Assembly (NCBI GenBank): GCA_963920575.1
Contig: OY986970.1
Span: forward strand, 2,695,654 to 2,759,653
Length of the DNA stretch: 64,000 nucleotides
Reading direction: 5' to 3'
Origin: Narthecium ossifragum
Lineage: Eukaryota; Streptophyta; Magnoliopsida; Dioscoreales; Nartheciaceae
In this document: one piece after another, positions 11,762 to 22,580 of the stretch
Numbering within the stretch: position 1 is the stretch's first letter
How the letters are laid out: each line of letters starts with the position of its first letter
Notes under the pieces: generated by a model
The model's database searches: none
What the model was told of the DNA's origin: nothing
The model's input: only the letters and a program-made list of their open reading frames with translations
Made by a program: the position numbers and the translations under genes

Positions 11762-13150
11762 AAAAGTTTACAAAGACATCGATTCCGAGCTTAAAATACA
11801 TCAATTGCGCAAAACCTGTCATATTCGGATTGATCTGGACTCGGTTTTGATTGATCTAGAAAAGGTCTGGATTGATCCAAACCTATCCCAAATCGATCCA
11901 ACCCAGTCTGGATCGATCCAAAACACTTTACAAAGACTTTTTTTAAGTCATTGTACAATGGATCAATCCGAACCCAACCCAATCTGGATCAATCCGAACT
12001 TGTTCGCATCGATCCAGAGCCTTTTTGGATCAATCCGAAAGCTCTTTCCATAGCCTCATTTTCAATTTTGCACAGTGGATCGATCCAAGATCTGTTTGGA
12101 TCGATCCAACCCTTTAGAAACCTCAATATCTACAGTTTGGATCGATCCAAACTTACTTTGGATCGATCCCAACCTTGCTGACAAGAAAAAAAGGGTGGTT
12201 TGGATCTAATCCGATCGTCCATAGCCTGGGGCCTATAAATAGGGGTTTTAGCTCTCATTTTGGGATCTTTTTGCCAGCTATCTTCCCTCCTTGGAGCTCT
12301 TGATAGAGTTTAGATAGAGATTGAGATTTTCTCTTCTAATTCTTAGGGATTTAGGGCTCTAAAGATGGATTTTGATGGAGAAGATGGATCAAACCTCTTC
12401 CTCCATGGATCTCCTACCCAAGATGAATAGCTAAACCCTCTCTACTTGGGAATTCCTTGATGTGTTAGGGTTTTTTATTAGACTTCTCTTGGATTTCTTG
12501 ATGTAATAACTTTCTTGATACAAGTTTTGTATGAATTCACCTCTAATTTCATGTTTATGTAATGAAATACATTGTTGAAATCCATTGTTGGAATGCCTAT
12601 TCTTGTATGTGATTGTATGAAAATTAGATGCTTGATAGTTGTTTGGCTAAATCCCTCAAATATTAGATTGTGCTAGAATCATGATCAATTCTCTTGGAGA
12701 TTCGTAGATCCTAAGATAGGACTTTGTGGTGCTAGAACCACCATATTCATATCTTAGATATGGGATTGGATTGGTGTATTAAAGCCACCTCAATTCAAGA
12801 CTTTATTCATACGAAATCTTGGTTTTGTTCTCTGATAATTTGACCTTAAGCCGACAATTGTTGAGCTATGATTGAATTAAAGCCTCAATCATCGAATCTA
12901 ACATTATAATCCACACGATAAGGTGATCCTGATCCTAACCTAACGCCTCATTAGTGGTGAACGATATTAATCCTTCGCTCATCGACCTTTGATATTGGTT
13001 GTCTCAATAGATGTTATGCATGTTGATTTCTAGAGAAGATATCTCAACCCTAATTCAGATTTGAAATTCCCTAGGTCTCTCCTTTTTTATAAATTCTCGT
13101 TGACTAGTTGTTAGCTTACTTTAGTTAAAAAATACTTGAAATCCAATTGA
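11762..13150 (+). mobile_element. LTR-like repeat, family D copy 1
   Basis: An array of GGATCGATCC-type repeats (11.82-12.18 kb) lies upstream of a TATA box (CCTATAAATAGGGG near 12234). A transcribed-leader-like sequence follows, then about 0.8 kb of AT-rich DNA to about 13.15 kb. The part from the TATA box onward has a diverged inverted copy at 38.29-39.44 kb, with the same CTATAAATAGGGG/TTAGGGCTCT/TCTCCTACC order and the same distal blocks. No open frames. It is best read as a solo LTR or an LTR-like non-coding element. The borders are approximate. Confidence 0.5.
11815..12180. repeat. array of GGATCGATCC palindromic units
   Basis: More than a dozen copies of GGATCGATCCAA or close variants (GGATTGATC, GGATCAATCC) are spaced irregularly, about 15-40 bases apart. 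The core is self-complementary. The array sits just upstream of the family D TATA box. Confidence 0.85.
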
Positions 13151-13219
13151 ACATCACTATTGTTGAGTTTACATTTGGTTTTTTTTTTGGATGTGGGGGG
13201 GGGGGGGTTGGGAGGGGAG

Positions 13220-14330
13220 TGTCACAGGGCTGCACATGAATACAAAATTTTGTCTTACTTTTTTCACAATGATGGCACCAAGAGACCCCATGTAGAGCTT
13301 ACACACCACTGCCACGCACCCGCACGCCGCTTGTGGTTCGCTCACACGTTATCTGCACGCCGGCTGTGCACTCTGTCTGGCAACCCGACTGCGCCTCTTG
13401 ACCAACTCTCTTTCTTCCTTACACAATCACAAGCACACACATGAATATCGGTAAGGGATGAGATCCCAACTCCTTTATTGACCAATGATTACAATATCAC
13501 TCTTCTCTCGCCTCCAACCCTTTTGGAGTACAATCACTCTCAATACAATAAGCTCTCAACCCAAAACCCTAGCCAACACCTAGATGTACCAACATCTAGC
13601 CGACCTTCTCCTGATATAGAGGAGAAGTCCGAGTTTGTTTTCATAGGGAGACTCCTTGCCCAACTCCAACTCTGAGAACTTGATTGACTCCATATCGATA
13701 TGGACTCTGACTTGGCTAATCATGAAGCTGCTTACTTCATCTGGACTCAATGTTGAGCTAGGACTTACCTTAGATAGCACTTGCCAAAATCCGCCCGGTC
13801 TACTTGACCCGAAATATGACTCCTTTTTATTTCCGTGTGTCAAGTTCGGAATCCTCCATGCCATCTTCCATCTTTGCCGACTCATGTCTTACCAAAAACC
13901 TAAACCAAGTGGAAGTTGGTCATTTGCACTCCTAGTGCAACTCAAATTTCACCCGCGCCAAAACTTTTCATCACCCACGTCATGATATGTAGAGTCCTAA
14001 TGGAGCTAGGAATGGTCCTAGTAGAACTTGGACTCCTAGTAGCACTCGGACTTCCGTCGACACCGCATCGCGCAGCGCGCCATGTGCCTCGCCTGCGCGC
14101 AAGCCGCGTACCCCGCGCTAGCGCGTCGTGCCACTCGCCTGACCCATGCCATGGCGCATGAAGTCTAGATCTTGGCCTGGTCCTCTGTGCCATCTTCTTG
14201 CATTGCCGCGCCATCTCCAAAATTCACCGCATCAAGTTGGTGATGATGCATACCGCTCATGTTTGGCTTGCTATCTTGAGACATTAGACATCCTAGTTTC
14301 TCATGACCCCGGGGCGGCGACCGGCGAGCC
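13220..14330 (-). mobile_element. solo-LTR-like repeat, family C copy 2 (inverted)
   Basis: On the minus strand this ends in CCCTGTGACA at 13220. Reading outward it carries the GGGTCTCTTGG block, a poly(A)-type region, the GGGTTTTGGGTTGAG leader and a TATA-like CTCTATATCAGG (near 13615), all in the order seen in copy 1 at 1.0-2.4 kb. The distal part is GC-rich and diverged, so that border is approximate. Thirteen G at 13195-13207 lie just outside its 3' end. Confidence 0.55.
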
Positions 14331-16129
14331 AAGGCTTGTGTCATGAGCTTAAAGGCCCTAGGGGAGGCGGGACCGGCCCCTGGCCATGCGATAGTTCCGT
14401 CTGTATTTTTTAGGACTTGCGAGGGAAGACAAGAAGTCTTTTTCTCAGGTGCAGTGGATCTACTCATAGGAAATAATTCTTCCCACCACCACTGGCCACT
14501 GCCACATATATATGTGTATATAACAGGCTAGCCTAACCTAGGCTTGGCTGGCATTACCCATCCACTAGCCCTATCCCTATGGAGAGTATAAACTGAGCAA
14601 ATTGCTTCTCCCACACGGCCACACCCCAAGCCCTCTGGTCCTCCTGTATTTTACTTCTGTACTGTTGCATTGGTTTTTTTGGGGTTTTTTTTTTTTCAGT
14701 TTTATTTAATTTCAAATTTCAAACAGTAATAATTTCAAAATTATAAATTTCAAATCATATAAATTGAAAATTATAAAAATTTCAAATTTCACTACTCCAG
14801 TTTCAAACCATTAGCGTCGAGAAATAGCTATTGCCCATATTTGCAATTACTCAGTGCAACTTTTCTTACACCTTCATTACCCTGTACCACTCATTCCAAC
14901 GTGGTGGTGGCAACATTTATCGTACGAAGCTAAAGAATGGGTTGCTTGTTATATGAGACGTGCTCATTTATGGTATGAAGTAATAGGAACACCACTAGGC
15001 GCACCGAGAGCAGAATTTGGATTCATTAGAATCTGTATCTTTATATATTTTTAAGAATCTCTTTTTTTGTGTATTGTTATATATATTCTTCCCTGAACAT
15101 GACTAAATCATTGGACTATGAGACTTTTCACAAAATACGATGCATTTTTAATTGTTAGTATTTTTGTTATTTTCATATATATATCTTTTATTTTGATCCA
15201 TATTTTTATACTTTTAAAATTTTTTACAAACAATTACTCCCAAAATCTACAACTAAAAAATAAACAAAAAATTACAAACATATAATAAAAAAATTGTTTT
15301 TCCAAAAAGAAAAAGAAAACAGATAACAAAAAAAAGAAATAAAATTGTTAAAAAAAAAAAGAAAACAGATAAAAAAACAAAACTAATGAAAAAACAAAAG
15401 AAGCGAAACTATGAAAAAACAACAAAATCGAGAGAAAAAAAAAAAGTAGAGAAGGGAAAGTCAACTATTGCGGCTGAGGGGGGGTGGCCGGGGGGGAGGT
15501 CGGAGGAGGGGTTGTGTGTTAGGGAGTGGGGGTGGGAGAAGCAGCTCTCTTAACTAACGTTACTCGGAGTTCAGTATCCCATCTCTCGTCTCACCTAGGG
15601 AATACCATCACAGCCCAGAAACTTATGGCCAACACGCAGATGCGCTTCGGTACCGAGTTACAAACGTGAAACCCATATAGAACTCGTGTTGAAAAGCATA
15701 GATATACGTACTGAAGGACATTTTTGTATGAGTTATATATCTCTTATGTCTGTCCAGTCCACTACTTCATAGGAATACATAATTAACATGCACATACTTC
15801 ACAAATGTGATCACCTGCGTCTATGTGGTTAATTATCTAAATGTCCATGTTGGAGGTACTAATTTTTTTGTATATATTATTGCATTCAACCACTCGATCA
15901 GCTGAGAAATACTTGTCTATAGTTCATGCCGAGGTGCACATGCATGAGCTTCTGCATGCAGACATCCCCCACATATAGCTCTGCTCATCTCCATGCATGC
16001 ATGTCTCCTTCCACTTTGTTATATTATTAGGAACCCATGCATGCATGTTATATGATATATGGATAGGATCACAATGAACCATGCACCTACAAGAATATAT
16101 ATAATATATTGCACTTTCTTTCAGTAGAA

Positions 16130-16500
16130 GAGGTATTGTTTTTTTGTGTTATTTGAGGCTTTTAATTGTGATAATGGAAAGGCAATATATATATTGCAAC
16201 ATTATATATCTTTAGTGGCTCTGCTCATCAGGACAAAGCATCTTCCCTTAAATTAGGGTTTCTATATGTGAAGCCTAGCTAGCACCTTAGCACCCTTTTT
16301 CGTTGTATATGAACCATGCAAAAGATTACGTTCACTTGAAGATCGAGATGCTTCCTTTTTCTTTTGTGTTATTTGACGCTTTTGTGATCATTTGAATCGT
16401 TTCTTTAGAATATGGAAATTAAGGCAATGCAACATCTTTAGTGACTTTGCTCATCGAGACAAAAACATCTCCCATAAATTTATGTTAGGTTAGCACTTCT
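16130..16500. repeat. diverged local tandem duplication (unit about 230 bp)
   Basis: Blocks in 16.13-16.30 kb recur in order in 16.35-16.50 kb: TTTTGTGTTATTTGA(G/C)GC, a GGAAA...GGCAAT block, then TCTTTAGTG(G/A)CT(C/T)TGCTCATC and GACAAA...CATCT. The copies differ by substitutions and small indels, so this is an old duplication of non-coding DNA. Confidence 0.6.
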
Positions 16501-17126
16501 AGCCAGCTTTATACTTTACAAGTACTGCACATTAATTTTCTAGTGACCTAGTTTTCAATTTTTCATTCTAGCTAGCATTTAACTTTTCTTTCTTGGAAAT
16601 TAAGCTTCCACTCAAAAACCATACATTACTAGCTAGCTTGATCTGCTGACATTAGACTAGCTTCTTGGCCATGCTTGGTCTCATATAATAAAACAATATT
16701 TTCTTATTTAAAGCCATACGCAATACATAAAACATATATCGTTTGCCTTCTAGACTCATTAAGGAATTTGTTCTAAGTGCATGCCATTCAAATCCTTCTA
16801 GCTAGGACTAGGAGGAAGTCCTAGTTATGATCGATGTATATTTGGGCTGGAGCTCTAAATTACTGAAGATATAATTAAGGGCTCAATTTTTAAGAGATTG
16901 TAATTATAAAACCACAATCAAGAACAGTATGTCCTATATATCTAATCAGTCCACATGCATTGCACTTGTTGCACGCCTTGTAAAGAATCTAAACATGAAA
17001 CCCACCTCTCTTTCTCCGTCATCACTGCCACTGCCCCATATTTTCGCGTAACCTTAGAGCCACTTGTCCTATAAAACCTCGGAAAGCTATACTATGACTG
17101 ATTAATATACATACATATAGATAGAA

Positions 17127-17129
17127 CAC

Positions 17130-17162
<33 letters not shown>
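17127..17162. repeat. compound (AC)n(AT)n microsatellite
   Basis: A CACACA run passes directly into an ATATAT run, an alternating purine-pyrimidine tract. Confidence 0.9.
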
Positions 17163-18002
17163 GCCTGCTGTTCGGTCCAGTGCGCACTTTACACGATGAA
17201 AGGATCATCGAGGATGACAAGTTGCCCTTTGTAGGTCTGAAGTGGTACAGTGGCCATACAAAGATGCCGGGATGACCTAATAGTAAGGAGGACAGCAACA
17301 TTCCTCGCCATGATGCTTCTCACATGGTTGTCACCTTGTGGCCGGCCTTATATATACCTTTATAACCTCCAATCTTCTATATACCTCTCTAAGGACAGCC
17401 TCATCTAGCCTCCTCCTTTTCTACTTTACTAGCTAGCAATTCCCAATTCTAAGAACTGCATCATTGACACACCATCTATCCTAGTTTATGAGATCATTGT
17501 TCATTCTATTATACAATTCATGATATGAGTCTATGCAAGCTATATATGTGTGCTATGACTATGTCTGTGTTAGGGTTGTCTGCCCATAAAGAAACAAAGT
17601 GCTACAAAAGATCCCTTAAGTTACATATTCTTCGCCACTCTCTGCTAGCTTGCATGTGTGTGGTTTACAATAGAGGGAGTAGGGCCATGCATCCTCATAT
17701 ATCAGCCATGCACACTGTCTCTTTATCCCTTCCTTTTTCTCAAAATAGAGTGGACATGTTCCCGCGCTGTCCATGAATTAACTCTGCATGTCATGTGTAT
17801 TTCCACTCAAGATCATGCCCTAGCCCATAATGGTTACCTCCTGTGAGGTAGGCATACGGATTCTTTATATGCTGTGCTTTAAATCATCACAATATCATAT
17901 CTCATACACGTACAAAAGCATAGGTCCTACCTAGCATTTACGTGCGTACAACACCCGCATGGCTACAGTGTACCTGCCTCATTCTTTTACCTATACATCT
18001 AA

Positions 18003-18213
18003 AAGTACCGTTTGGTTGCCGGATAAGCAATTCTGGATTAAAAAAGATATGGACTGATATGCTGGGATATGTATGGTATTTTATATAAGGATAAAATGAG
18101 GATAAGAATGAGAATAAAAATAAAAATTAGATGGTGTTTGGATGTAATACAGGGATAAAATAGACTTAATCCGAGACATGAATTCCCTATCCCTCAACCA
18201 AACGAGCCCTTAA
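18003..18213. mobile_element. MITE-like element with GTTTGGTT ends
   Basis: Left end ACCGTTTGGTTGCCGG and right end CCTCAACCAAACGAGCCC are imperfect inverted repeats around a non-coding, purine-rich interior. This is the common plant 'GTTTGG' MITE pattern; superfamily not assigned. Confidence 0.4.
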
Positions 18214-18463
18214 AATCAAACTCGTTATTCTATGTACGTAAACCTTGTATACTAGTCATCAACGTAATTTGAATAGCTAATTATTGACAATCATTTACTA
18301 AACTTGTTCTTAGTATTGGATGGACACAGGTAGAAGCTTAGCTAAATCATGAGAAAGGGCTCATGGAAGAACACTAGTAATAGGACAAGGAGATAAGGGC
18401 GAGAGATATATAACTCTGGAAGCAAAGACTTATAAAGAGTGCAAGTTACATTAGGACATGCTA

Positions 18464-18485
18464 TATATATATATATATATATATA
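18464..18485. repeat. (TA)n microsatellite
   Basis: Alternating TA run of about 22 bases. Confidence 0.85.
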
Positions 18486-18962
18486 TTCTCTCTTGGAAGT
18501 CCCTGTTTAATTCGCCTTACTCAGTGTGTGATTTCCTCAAAAGTTTCCAACTGGTCATGGCCTCTTTATGTGTCGATATCAAGTGAGAGATGAGGCCTCG
18601 AGGTGTTGTCGCACCTCTTGGCTGTTTTCTTGGCCGTAGTGCTGTGCTCTAGCGTTGTCCACGCTGATGTCGATGTCCTACATATAATAAAGAGTGCTGG
18701 TTTGTTTGTGTACATAGCCAGCTAGCATGTGTATTCCACATGCATAGCTGGCCGCTCTATTTTATCCAACATGTAGTGAGTGGGTACGTGGCCATTAGTA
18801 ATGTAATATTTTAAAATAAATAAAACCCTACCTTTAACTCCACCGATGTCCTTAACGATCCGTCGTGCGAATCCGGATCCGAACCCCTCTCTAAACCCTC
18901 GTATCTCTCCCCTATCGCAAACAACCCTAATCCCTCCACGATCTCCTCGACGCTGCCGCAAG

Positions 18963-19545
18963 TAGGGGTGGTAATTCGGGTTCGGGTCGGGTAGGGTATT
19001 GACCCGTTTAATAAAAGCCAAATTCGAACCCGACCCGTTTAATAAACGGATCATGTTTTATCAACCCGAACCCAACCCATTTATAAACGGGTCAACCCGA
19101 CCCGACCCGTTTAACCCGTTTATTAAACGGGTCGATAAACGGGTCAGGTCGGGTCGACCCGTTTAACAACCATCTGACCCGTTTAACAACCATCAAGCAA
19201 CAAATTATCAACTAATTAATAAAATTATTAAACAATAAAATTACAACTTGTTTCAATTACATCCAAACCATTTAACCTGAACAATAAAATTACAACTTGT
19301 TTTAATTTTCCTTGATGAGATGAGATCACATTCAAATTAGCTCTAAAAGTTTAAGTGATATTAAAATTAAACGGGTTAAACGGGTCGACCCGCCTAACCC
19401 GCGGGTCGACTCGACCCGACCCATTTATTCACGGGTCGTAAACGGGTCGACCCGTTTATGACCCGAACCCGATAACACCAAACCCAAACCCGTTTATTTC
19501 GGATTGGATTGGGTTCGCGGGTCATGACCCGAATTACCACCCCTA
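18963..19545. mobile_element. hAT-type non-autonomous element (MITE)
   Basis: Terminal inverted repeats TAGGGGTGGTAATTCGGGT at both ends (about 19 bp, perfect) enclose 583 bp. The subterminal parts are full of GACCCGTTTA/TAAACGGGTC motifs in both orientations, and the middle is AT-rich. Flanks are GCCGCAAG (18955-18962) and GTCGCAAG (19546-19553), an 8-bp target duplication with one C/T difference, as expected for hAT insertions. No transposase frame, so it would need one supplied in trans. Confidence 0.85.
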
Positions 19546-19553
19546 GTCGCAAG

Positions 19554-20361
19554 ATAACCAAAGCCTCTCCTCTTCACGACGTCATCTCCTTCCCTCATCG
19601 AGATAACCCTCCGACCACCCTTCATAATAATCTCCATTTCCACCGCCTCCTTTCGATCACTGCTCTCCTATCGAGTAAGGTATTTAGTGTAAGAATATTT
19701 CAACTGATGCCCTGGTATCATAAGAGTTGATTCGTAAGGAGAATAGTGATATTGAGATAGCAGTTTAAAACCACTTTTCAATGTAGATATGGGGATCACA
19801 CAAAAAGATTGGTACATTTGTAAAATATAAATAACAAATACGTGGTTAATATTAAATTCCATATATACGAGGGTTGCTCACAAAGATAGGTACATTAATT
19901 CGCACAAATAAATATCTACATTCTCAGAGTTAGGCGATGCCACACGTAGAGTAGATGGCGCGGCTGAGGATGGCAAGGAAGAGAGTAGCCTCGGCGAAGG
20001 AGGAGACAATGAGGGAGCTCCGTGTCCTCCACCTACTATCCGGTAGAGTGTCGAAGAGGCTTCGGGCACGAAGAGAGATGGAGATATGAAAGACATAACC
20101 GAGGAGAGAGCACGAGGGTGACAAGCTTCAAGCACGACAATGCCGATTAGCAGAAGAGAGGGCGGAGCATGGAGGGAGCAAGGTCTGATCGACGACGCCA
20201 AGGAAAGGGCTATGGTCTTGTTCCAGAGGCGATGGATGAGTGATCAAGATATCTATTCTTCCCGTTGTGACGAGCAGAGACCGACGGAAAGGAAAGGCAA
20301 CGAGAAGAGAGGGCATCATACATGTGGTTTCGTTCCGGAGATAATGGGGACTAATCGGGTG
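19554..20361. other. repeat-derived intergenic DNA, no gene recognised
   Basis: Continues the sequence interrupted by the hAT element (CT-rich, no open frame). It includes CCTGGTATCATAAGAG near 19708, reminiscent of the initiator-tRNA-Met primer-binding region of retroelements but not a match. Minus-strand frames at 19.88-20.2 kb show no domain. Confidence 0.35.
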
Positions 20362-21199
20362 ATCGAGTTGTGAGGACCCGTACCTCCAACCTGGTCCGAT
20401 TGCGTTAGGTCGAGGGTCTGGGTTTGTGGTTTGGCTCGGTTGGCCTTGGGATGCGATCGGTTGATCGTATCGCTGTTTTTGACCTCAGTGGCATTTTGGT
20501 AAATATGCTCCCTGGTGATCAGTTTCACACCCGCGTTGCACACATGGCCTTTGATTGATGTATGTGTTTGATTAGAACCTTCAGGACACTTCCGATCGGA
20601 AGATCGGAGCTCGATCGGGAGAGATCGAATCGGACGGCTGTGATGGATTCCAGCTTTCTATTTAAACCCTTTCCTTTCTCTCTCTCCTTTCTTTTTCTTC
20701 TCCTCCGGCCTTTCTTTCTCTCTTCTCCCTCTCTCCTTCGGCTGAGCTAGGGCTTCGGAGGCGCGGCTTCGAGGAGCGGTTTCCGGCGATCGGACTTGGG
20801 GGATGCGTGGAGGAGCTGGCCTATCTCTTCATGTAGGTGTTTCTACCTCGATCTTTGGATCGGGTTCTCCTAGGATAGGTTTAATGCTTGTTCGCTGTAG
20901 GGATACTTATTAGAATGTTGTGTAACTTGTAGCACATGTGATGTGGCTTGATTCTTGTATTCCTACCCCGCGACTTCGGCATTTTAACGGCTGGTTTTCC
21001 ATATTCTCGCCGTTTATCGGCTTTCGGCCATTTTAACCTAAATTGGAGATTTAACCGTCAAAATTGTGTTTTGATCGTACCATTGGATTCCCCATCCTCT
21101 TTTAAGCATGCTTGCAAAGTTTCATCAACTTCTCACTTGAATTGATCCTTGAAATCCAAGCAATTGGATTTCCGGCACTGTTCTGATGAACTGTGCATA

Positions 21200-21550
21200 A
21201 GATCCGACGGTCGATCGGTGGATCGACCGTCAAGCGTTAATACGCTGCTTTCGGACCTGACGGTCGACCGTAGGATCGACCGTCATATCGACCGTCGCGC
21301 TCTGTCGCGTTTTTGGCCTCCCACGGTCGATGCGCCGATCGACCGTGGTTCCTTCTTCTTTTTCATCCCGCCTCACGGTCGACCGTCGGATCGACCGTCG
21401 CATCGTCCGCGAGACTCTGCCCCGTTTTGGGTCTCCCACGGTCGATGCACCGATCGACCATGGCCCTCATGTTTTTCCCTCGATTGACCCCACGGTCGAC
21501 CGTGGCCTCACGGTCGACCATCGGTTCGACCGTCGCATCGACCGTGGGCC
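21200..21550. repeat. cluster of CGGTCGACCG/GATCGACCG units in element A
   Basis: About fifteen copies of the ACGGTCGACCGT or ACGGTCGATGCRCCGATCG type, largely self-complementary, lie within about 350 bp. Their translations give spurious VDR/IDR-rich frames on both strands. A shorter version sits at 23.60-23.76 kb in element B. Confidence 0.85.
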
Positions 21551-22580
21551 ACTGAGCTGTGTTTATTGGTTTCTTTTGATTGGTTTTCATCCATGATAGA
21601 TACCCAATCATGTTAGGAAGTATACACGTCGTTTTCATGGGATTTTCGAGTGATTTCTATTGAGATTGAGAATTGGATTGGACATTGCCCGTTTTATGGA
21701 TTTATGGATGGGTTTTGCATTTAATACTTGAGTTGATAAGTAGATGAAGGCTATTTTGGGTTGATTAACCATTAGCTAGCTATGAGTGCTAGCTAATGAG
21801 GAATTGTGGAACCTTAGCCTATTGCCGGCGAGTGCCGAGGGCTATTGTATAAATGCGGCCAGTTACCTGCGGGGTAACTGTGGAACCTTAGTCTGTCAGG
21901 TGCAAGAGAGCACTGAAGACTATTGTATATCTGTATTCATGCTTTGCTCAGATCTTTGTTTGGTTAGCATAGTTTATTCTATACTTGAGGCCTTTGCTAT
22001 GCTTACCCCTTTGGCTAGCTGTAAGCTATGCCTGGCCCTGTATGGTTGATGACATCTTGTTGCATGCTTATATCGTGTTATATGTGCATGAGCATTGCAT
22101 GCATCTTGATTGCATTAGAGGCATATGAGGTTAGGCGGACGATGGGTTGATCGCCGATCCGAGGCTCTCGGGTAGCTCGGATCTAGCAATTAGGACCGCG
22201 GCTGGGTAGTCAGGATTAGGGTGTGATTGTATAATCAGAATATCAAGTTATTGAGGATGCACGCTAGTTGACTCTGATTAATGTTTGAGGTTTAGAGGTC
22301 GTGTTGGTCTCCCAAGGCCAAGTGCTAAGGATGGTTGCCGGTGCCCCTGACATGGTCCCCAGGCAGTGGTTTCCTGCTGGGTAAGGGTGATCCTACTGGT
22401 TCTGGTTCTCTGTTTCCTCCCAGTATGTTTGGAGAATGTGTCCCAGCGTGGTCGGTTGAGAAGAGTAGGATCCTTGGGGTAGTCGGCAGGGGTTGTAGAA
22501 CCCCGTCGCATTCCTTAGACTTGAGCGGGGAGACAATACTGTTGTTGTTTTCCTCCCTTCAGTGTGCCGTAGAGTAGAAC

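Larger units (their letters stand above)
14331..18962. other. intergenic, AT-rich, no gene recognised
   Basis: Contains a low-complexity A-rich block (about 15.06-15.45 kb), a local tandem duplication (about 16.13-16.50 kb), microsatellites and a MITE, each listed separately. A 66-residue frame at 14854-15054 has no recognisable family. CTAGCTAG-like motifs are frequent from 16.2 to 16.9 kb. No tRNA or rRNA gene was seen. Confidence 0.45.

Noticed and set aside
14854..15054. 66-codon frame, considered as an organelle-derived insert
   Set aside because: It did not match any chloroplast or mitochondrial protein I could compare it with; the sequence on either side is low complexity.
19700..19725. 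TGGTATCATAAGAG as a retroelement primer-binding site
   Set aside because: Only partial similarity to the tRNA-Met complement, and no LTR end directly upstream.
21149..21638. VDR/IDR-rich frames on both strands
   Set aside because: Produced by the CGGTCGACCG repeat array; no start context and no family.
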